From Bradyrhizobium sp. CSA112 (GTDB lineage: Bacteria > Pseudomonadota > Alphaproteobacteria > Rhizobiales > Xanthobacteraceae), in the NCBI RefSeq assembly GCF_029051645.1, contig NZ_JAACFS010000013.1, positions 112,127 to 176,126 on the forward strand: a stretch of DNA of 64,000 bases, written 5' to 3'. A model generated the notes under the pieces. It saw nothing but the letters and a program-made list of their open reading frames with translations. It had not been told where the DNA came from and did no database searches. The number at the start of each line of letters is the position of its first letter. The stretch's first letter is position 1. A program made the position numbers and the translations under genes. Positions 59,477-64,000 of this stretch are shown here, piece after piece.

Positions 59477-60742
59477 CTATCGTCGCCCCGGCAGCCACGC
59501 GACATATCCGGCCTCGCCGAGCCGTTTCATCACGTCCTCCAGATGCGCGCGGTCCCTCGTCTCGATCACCACTTCGAGCAGGGTGCCCTTGGCCGGCAGG
59601 TCGGAGAACGTGCGCTGGTGCGAGACCTCGATGATGTTGGCGCCGGCTTCGGCGAGTAGCGCCGAGACGGCGGCGAGCTGGCCGGGCCGGTCGACGATGT
59701 CGATGGCGATCTGCGTCAGCCGCCCCTCGCGCGCGAGCTCGCGGGTCAGCACGGAAGCGATCAGCCGGGTATCGATGTTGCCGCCGGTGAGAACAAGCCC
59801 GACATTGTGGCCGGCAAAACGTTCCGGTGCGGCCAGCACCGCGGCAAGGCCCGCCGCGCCGGCGCCTTCGACCACGGTCTTTTCGATCGCAATCAGCATC
59901 GCCACCGCACGCTCGATCTGGTCTTCGGTGACGAGCACGATGTCGTCGACGAGGCGGCGGATGATCTCGGTGGCGATCCGGCCCGGCACCTTCACCGCAA
60001 TGCCTTCGGCGAGCGTGTCGCCGCGCATCGGCAGGCGCTCGCCCTTGATGGCGTTGTACATCGAAGGATAGAGCTGCGCCTGCACGCCGACGATCTGCAA
60101 CTCCGGCTTCAGCGATTTGGCCGCGACCGCCATGCCGGAAATCAGTCCGCCGCCGCCGATCGGAACGACCAGCATATCGAGCTGCGGCACGGCAGCGAGC
60201 ATTTCGAGCGCGATGGTGCCCTGGCCTGCGATGATCAGGGGATCGTCGTAAGGGTGGATCATGGCGAGGTTCTTTGCCTTGCCATGCGTGCGCGCGAACT
60301 CGGCAGCCTCTTCCAGAGTCTTGCCTGATATGACGATCTCCGCGCCGTGACGCCTGGTGTTCTCGATCTTCACCATCGGCGTGCCTATCGGCATCACGAT
60401 GGTAGCGGGAATGCCGAGCCGATGGGCGTGATAGGCGACGCCCTGCGCGTGGTTGCCGGCCGACATCGCGATCACGCCGCGATGCCGCGTCTCCGGCGAC
60501 AGCGCCTGCAGCCGGTTGAGCGCGCCGCGCTCCTTGAAGGTCGAGGTGAACTGCAGGTTCTCGAATTTGAGCCAGAGATTGCAGCCGCAGATCTCGCTGA
60601 GCGTCCGGCTGGCATCGCATTCGGTAACGATGACGGAACCGCGGATCGCAGCCGCCGCGGCCATGACGTCATCGGGTGTGACGGCAAGGCCGGGTTCGGA
60701 AGCGTGCTGGTCCGGCGGGGCGTTCTTGGGGGCTTTCGGCAT
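59477..60742 (-). CDS. ilvA: Threonine dehydratase with C-terminal ACT domain
   Basis: PLP enzyme converting threonine to 2-oxobutanoate and ammonia. The 421-residue protein has catalytic K70 in TSTFKERGALNRL, SAGNHAQG, the phosphate-binding VVPIGGGGLISG, and a C-terminal ACT-like domain (about 345-421, DRPGQLAAVSALLAEAGANIIEVSHQR). Biosynthetic IlvA usually has larger regulatory domains; this length fits the TdcB-plus-ACT form. ATG 60742 is near a GAGG. Confidence 0.95.
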   Translation of the reverse strand: MPKAPKNAPPDQHASEPGLAVTPDDVMAAAAAIRGSVIVTECDASRTLSEICGCNLWLKFENLQFTSTFKERGALNRLQALSPETRHRGVIAMSAGNHAQGVAYHAHRLGIPATIVMPIGTPMVKIENTRRHGAEIVISGKTLEEAAEFARTHGKAKNLAMIHPYDDPLIIAGQGTIALEMLAAVPQLDMLVVPIGGGGLISGMAVAAKSLKPELQIVGVQAQLYPSMYNAIKGERLPMRGDTLAEGIAVKVPGRIATEIIRRLVDDIVLVTEDQIERAVAMLIAIEKTVVEGAGAAGLAAVLAAPERFAGHNVGLVLTGGNIDTRLIASVLTRELAREGRLTQIAIDIVDRPGQLAAVSALLAEAGANIIEVSHQRTFSDLPAKGTLLEVVIETRDRAHLEDVMKRLGEAGYVAWLPGRR

Positions 60743-60900
60743 TTCGGAGGCCTCGTTGGGAGGCAATCGTATAGGCCTTTTCCGGCGGACGCGCCTCCTC
60801 CGAATCTCGTAAAATCCCGCCCCATGAACATGGGTGTCGCAAAAGGCCGCCGCGGCGTTACACTTGCGAGGGTCGCAGGGACAGCGGCCGGAGTTTTCAG

Positions 60901-61578
60901 ATGAATCCATTGAGCGATGGACCGAAGGCGGAGGCCATCACGGTCGTGCTGGTCGAGGACGACGCGCCGACGCTTTGGCGGCTGCAGGACGCGCTCGCCA
61001 AGGCCGGGTACCAGGTCAGGGCTGCCGGCACGCTCACGGAAGCCCGCGCCTGTCTCGCGCAAGGCGCGCCAAAAGTGCTGCTGACCGACCTTCAATTGCC
61101 CGACGGCCATGGCGTCGACCTGATCCGCGAAACCCGGCAGCGCTTTCCCGAGACCGAGATCATGGTGATTTCGATCCTCGGCGACGAGGAGAGCGTGATC
61201 TCGGCGATCACCGTCGGCGCCACGGGCTATCTGCTCAAGGACGCGTTCCCGACCGATATCGCCGCCACCGTACGCGACCTGGTCGCCGGGCACTCGCCGA
61301 TCTCGGCCTCGATCGCGCGGTTCATTGTGCGGCGGACCCAGAACACGCCCGAGCCGCCGCCCGGCCCTGCGCTCAACACCGCCAAGCTGACGCCGCGCGA
61401 AATCGACATCCTCTGGGGCATCGCCAAGGGTTTTAGCTATGCCGAGATCGCCAGCCATCTCGGCCTGTCGCGCCAGACGGTGCCCGGGCACATCAAGAGC
61501 ATCTACCGCAAGCTCGAGGTCCATACCCGGGGCGAGGCGGTGTTCGAGGCGGTCCAGCAAGGCTTGATAAAGCTGTGA
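60901..61578 (+). CDS. NarL/LuxR-family response regulator
   Basis: A 225-residue regulator. Receiver: EDD at 19-21, phospho-acceptor D63 in LLTDLQLPDGHG, K in YLLKDAFP. HTH: LTPREIDILWGIAKGFSYAEIASHLGLSRQTVPGHIKSIYRKL. Translationally coupled (GTGA) to the kinase gene downstream. Target genes unknown. Confidence 0.94.
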   Translation: MNPLSDGPKAEAITVVLVEDDAPTLWRLQDALAKAGYQVRAAGTLTEARACLAQGAPKVLLTDLQLPDGHGVDLIRETRQRFPETEIMVISILGDEESVISAITVGATGYLLKDAFPTDIAATVRDLVAGHSPISASIARFIVRRTQNTPEPPPGPALNTAKLTPREIDILWGIAKGFSYAEIASHLGLSRQTVPGHIKSIYRKLEVHTRGEAVFEAVQQGLIKL

Positions 61579-63521
61579 ACGACCACGGAGACGACGCGCA
61601 ACCGGACTTGCCCGGCCGCGAGCGGCGGCGGCTGCAAACGTCCCGTCTCGTCCAATACCTTTTGCTGCAGGCGCTGATCGTGGCCGCATGCATCTTCGCG
61701 CTGCGACAGTCGCTGCCGGAGCCTCCGGGCGAATATCAGGTCACGGCGTTCAGGCTCTCGGAAAGCGGCGCCGAACGCGCGGTGACGCTGCCGTATTTTT
61801 CATCCCTGCGCCACGCGATGAACGACCCGCCGCGCTTCGCCGGACAGTTCATCCGGCCGGCCAGTGAGGCCGCGCGTGCCTGGTCGGTATTTCTGCCGCG
61901 CTTCACCAACGGCGTCGAGGTCACCGTCAACGGCGTCGTAATCCTGGACAGCCGGCGCGACCCCGCCGCCAACCGTCCCGACCGCAACACGGCGCAGATC
62001 GCGGTGATCCCCGCGTCGGTGCTGCACGACGGCGCCAACGACGTTTCGATCAAGCTGTTCATCTGGGGCCCGATCACAGGATTTCTCGATCGCATCTGGG
62101 TCGGCCCGGACGAATTGTTGCGTCCGAGCTATAATCTGAGAACGCTGATCTTCGTCACCCTGCCGGTGGTGTTCTCGTCGTGGCAGGCGATCCTCGCGGT
62201 CATCCTGGGAATCATGTGGGTGATGCGGCGCCATGAGCCGGCCTATGGCGTTCTGGCCGCGGCAATGGCGGTGGGTGTCGGCCAAGCCTTTTTGCAAACG
62301 CCGATGGGCGAGACGCCGTTTTCCCGGCTCAACGTGATCCTGATTTCTTCGGCTCCGATCGAAAGCGGGCTGGTGCTGACATTTGCGCTGCTGTTCTCGG
62401 GCTGGAAATGGCAGCGCTACGGCTGGATCATTTTCATTCCCGGCGTGCTGTTGGCGCTGGCCGGCCTGTTCGGAAGCCAGGCGATGGTGCGAGCGCTGTT
62501 CCTGTATCTCGCCGTGCCGATGGTTGGCCTCTCCCTTCTCATCATAGCCGTCGTCACCGCCCGCTCGATGCTGAAGCGGCGGAATGTCGCGAGCCTGCTG
62601 CTCGGCTGCGCGGTCACGATCATGCTGACCTGCTGGGTTGTCGACCTGCTCTCGGTATTTCAGATGATGCCCAATCGCATCTTCACCGCGCGGCTGTCGT
62701 ACTCGGCGATGCTGGTCGCGATCGGCGCAGGCCTGACCTGGCGGTTCGCGCGGGCGCTGAACGAGGTCGACGGATTTGCCAGCCGCCTGGTTACCCAGGT
62801 GCGCGAGGCGGAAGAGAAGCTGAAGGCCAGTTTCGCCCGCGAGGAGGAGCGCGCCCGCGCCGCGGCGCTGGCGCGGGAGCGCACGCGCCTGATGCGCGAC
62901 CTGCACGACGGGCTCGGCGGCCAGCTCGTCAGCATCGTGGCATTGAGCGAACGCGGCAATGGTAGCGCACCAATCGGCGATGCGGCGCGCGCGGCGCTGA
63001 AGGATCTGCGCCTCGTCATCGACTCCATGGACGATATCGGCGGCGACCTGATGCTGGCGCTGGGCTCATGGCGCGAACGGGCCATGGCGCAGCTACGTCC
63101 GCACGACATCGCACTCGACTGGCGTGCGGTCACCCCGCAGGGCCTGCCGGTTCATCCCGAACTGCGGCCGTGGCACGTCATCCAGATCGTGCGCCTGCTG
63201 GATGAAGCCGTGACCAACGCGGTCAAGCATGCCAATGCGCGGCGTATCACGGTGAGGATAGAGACGCTCGCGGGCGCCGATGGCCTCGACCGCGGCTGCA
63301 TCACCGTCGAGGATGACGGCACGGGTTTTGAGATCGCGCCTGACGGCGCGGCGGCAGGCGCGATAAAAGCGGCGCGCGGCTTGCGCAACATGCGAAGCCG
63401 CGCGGCGCGCTGTGGCGCGGAGCTGGAATTGAGCTCCTGCGCCCAAGGGACCGATCAAGGCACGCGCGTGAGACTGACATTACCCCACCGCTTTCCCGAC
63501 AGCGACGGCGCTGCCGGTTGA
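61575..63521 (+). CDS. HisKA_3-type sensor histidine kinase with 7TM-type sensor
   Basis: A 648-residue membrane kinase. N-terminal helix, a periplasmic beta-rich domain of about 150 residues (YFSSLRHAMNDPPRFAGQFI; WSVFLPRFTNGVEVTVNGVVILDS), then about seven helices (roughly 185-390), a coiled coil, a HisKA_3 motif with H444 in RLMRDLHDGLGGQLVS, and HATPase (LLDEAVTNAVKHANA; VEDDGTGF; GLRNMRSRA). Layout matches the 7TMR-DISM-like kinases. Start GTG overlaps the regulator stop. Cognate partner of the 60901 regulator. Confidence 0.93.
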   Translation: MNDHGDDAQPDLPGRERRRLQTSRLVQYLLLQALIVAACIFALRQSLPEPPGEYQVTAFRLSESGAERAVTLPYFSSLRHAMNDPPRFAGQFIRPASEAARAWSVFLPRFTNGVEVTVNGVVILDSRRDPAANRPDRNTAQIAVIPASVLHDGANDVSIKLFIWGPITGFLDRIWVGPDELLRPSYNLRTLIFVTLPVVFSSWQAILAVILGIMWVMRRHEPAYGVLAAAMAVGVGQAFLQTPMGETPFSRLNVILISSAPIESGLVLTFALLFSGWKWQRYGWIIFIPGVLLALAGLFGSQAMVRALFLYLAVPMVGLSLLIIAVVTARSMLKRRNVASLLLGCAVTIMLTCWVVDLLSVFQMMPNRIFTARLSYSAMLVAIGAGLTWRFARALNEVDGFASRLVTQVREAEEKLKASFAREEERARAAALARERTRLMRDLHDGLGGQLVSIVALSERGNGSAPIGDAARAALKDLRLVIDSMDDIGGDLMLALGSWRERAMAQLRPHDIALDWRAVTPQGLPVHPELRPWHVIQIVRLLDEAVTNAVKHANARRITVRIETLAGADGLDRGCITVEDDGTGFEIAPDGAAAGAIKAARGLRNMRSRAARCGAELELSSCAQGTDQGTRVRLTLPHRFPDSDGAAG

Positions 63522-63538
63522 TTTACGTCTCTTCGTTT

Positions 63539-63587
63539 TGACGCGTTTTCTTTACGCGAACCGGAATCCACTTCGCTTGAAAACGCT
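63539..63587. repeat. 49-bp interspersed repeat, copy 2
   Basis: Same as 52411-52459 apart from two or three central bases; inverted GCGTTTTC/GAAAACGC ends. It lies between the convergent ends of the kinase gene and the 63594 gene and could serve as a terminator-like element. Confidence 0.88.
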
Positions 63588-63593
63588 TTGCGC

Positions 63594-63884
63594 TTAGCGA
63601 CGGCCGACGCGATTGACCGGGCCACCGCGGTTCATGGGGGTGCCGGCACGAACGCCGACGCCGGGCGCGCCGACCCCGACACGGGCAACGCCGACGGCCG
63701 GCGTCACGACCGCAGCCGCCGCAACCGGCGTCGGACGCGCCACGCAACCCTTCGGCACGCCGACAGTCTTGCAGTAAACCACCGCCGCCTGGGCCGAACC
63801 CACACCGCCCAGCGCAAACGAAGCCACGGCCGAAAACGCCGCGATCGTCAGACCAGAGCTCAGCCAACCTGTCTTCCTCAACAT
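63594..63884 (-). CDS. Small secreted protein with C-terminal GTPMNRGGPVNRVGRR motif
   Basis: A 96-residue precursor with signal peptide (about 1-33, ending GSAQA), AVVYCKTVGVPKGCVARP with two cysteines, a Val/Gly/Ala-rich stretch and the C-terminal motif identical to that of 25046-25282. Function unknown. The last 116 bp of the window (63885-64000) hold its upstream region; no FixK box is seen there. Confidence 0.78.
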   Translation of the reverse strand: MLRKTGWLSSGLTIAAFSAVASFALGGVGSAQAAVVYCKTVGVPKGCVARPTPVAAAAVVTPAVGVARVGVGAPGVGVRAGTPMNRGGPVNRVGRR

Positions 63885-64000
63885 GTGTCATCTCTCCCGA
63901 ATTGGGCGTGCAGCTCTTTGCGATGTGCCGATCGGTCACCGCAGCCGACGCGAGATGTACATGCTCCTTGAGAGCCCGCGGCAACATCCCATGAAAATGG

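Noticed and set aside
59439..60620. Minus-strand frame of 393 codons overlapping threonine dehydratase in another frame
   Set aside because: Composition is dominated by Arg, Ala and Gly and the ilvA frame contains all catalytic motifs.
1..64000. CRISPR arrays, rRNA operons, complete insertion sequences or phage structural genes
   Set aside because: I looked for regular direct repeats with spacers, rRNA-like sequence and transposase motifs and saw none.

Overview
The window reads as chromosomal DNA of a GC-rich alphaproteobacterium of the Bradyrhizobium/Rhodopseudomonas group (Nitrobacteraceae). The grounds are the ccoNOQP layout, the FixK- and FixJ-type regulators, the TAXI, DUF2950, DUF3300 and DUF3141 families, many very small secreted proteins, and a 49-bp interspersed repeat of a type I recall from Bradyrhizobium genomes. 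No database search was possible, so names rest on motifs read directly and on recalled family knowledge.

Left two thirds (1 to about 39.4 kb): a dense low-oxygen regulon. It carries a cbb3 oxidase operon (ccoNOQP, a 72-codon membrane ORF, DUF2189, start of ccoI); an operon DUF3300-DUF2950-secreted protein-SulP; a membrane protein-HlyD-TAXI operon; a PPK2 operon; a CoA-transferase/MaoC operon; DUF3141-Pta-AckA-FabI with a potassium-channel gene behind it; AI-2E and GNAT genes; a Ca2+/H+ exchanger; and about ten very small, mostly secreted proteins. Fourteen FNR/FixK-type boxes (TTGAT-N4-ATCAA and close variants) lie in upstream regions here. I found none to the right of 39.4 kb.

The regulon brings its own control module at 15.8-19.8 kb: a receiver-only protein, a FixJ-like response regulator, a membrane histidine kinase with an ABC-substrate-binding-like periplasmic sensor, and a FixK-type Crp/Fnr regulator. 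A second paralogous kinase lies at 34.7-36.6 kb. A separate palindrome, ATTGTCC-N4-GGACAAT, occurs exactly between the kinase and fixK-like genes, before the receiver gene, and as 15-bp-phased tandem half-sites near the second kinase and two related secreted-protein genes. I infer a two-tier cascade: kinase(s) to FixJ-like regulator (ATTGTCC sites) to FixK-like regulator (TTGAT boxes) to cbb3 respiration, acetyl-phosphate/CoA metabolism, polyphosphate and envelope functions. This cascade is the best candidate for an undescribed system in the window.

Around 39.4-40.6 kb there is a scar: the 3' end of an ABC substrate-binding protein gene, a 48-bp 3' fragment of an initiator tRNA-fMet gene, and a broken antitoxin-like ORF. 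This looks like an old integration boundary.

Right third (40.7-64 kb): more ordinary content. NTF2-like and HxlR proteins, a VOC protein, an orphan peptide-binding protein, a lipase-like protein and DUF4403, a peptidoglycan-associated modular protein, a Kelch protein, an MFS transporter, a lytic transglycosylase, a tungstate uptake operon (tupABC) with a divergent HTH/PBP-like regulator, a methyltransferase, threonine dehydratase, and a NarL-type two-component system. Traces of duplication are visible: a second copy of the tup regulator 3' end at 59.4 kb and two copies of the 49-bp repeat.
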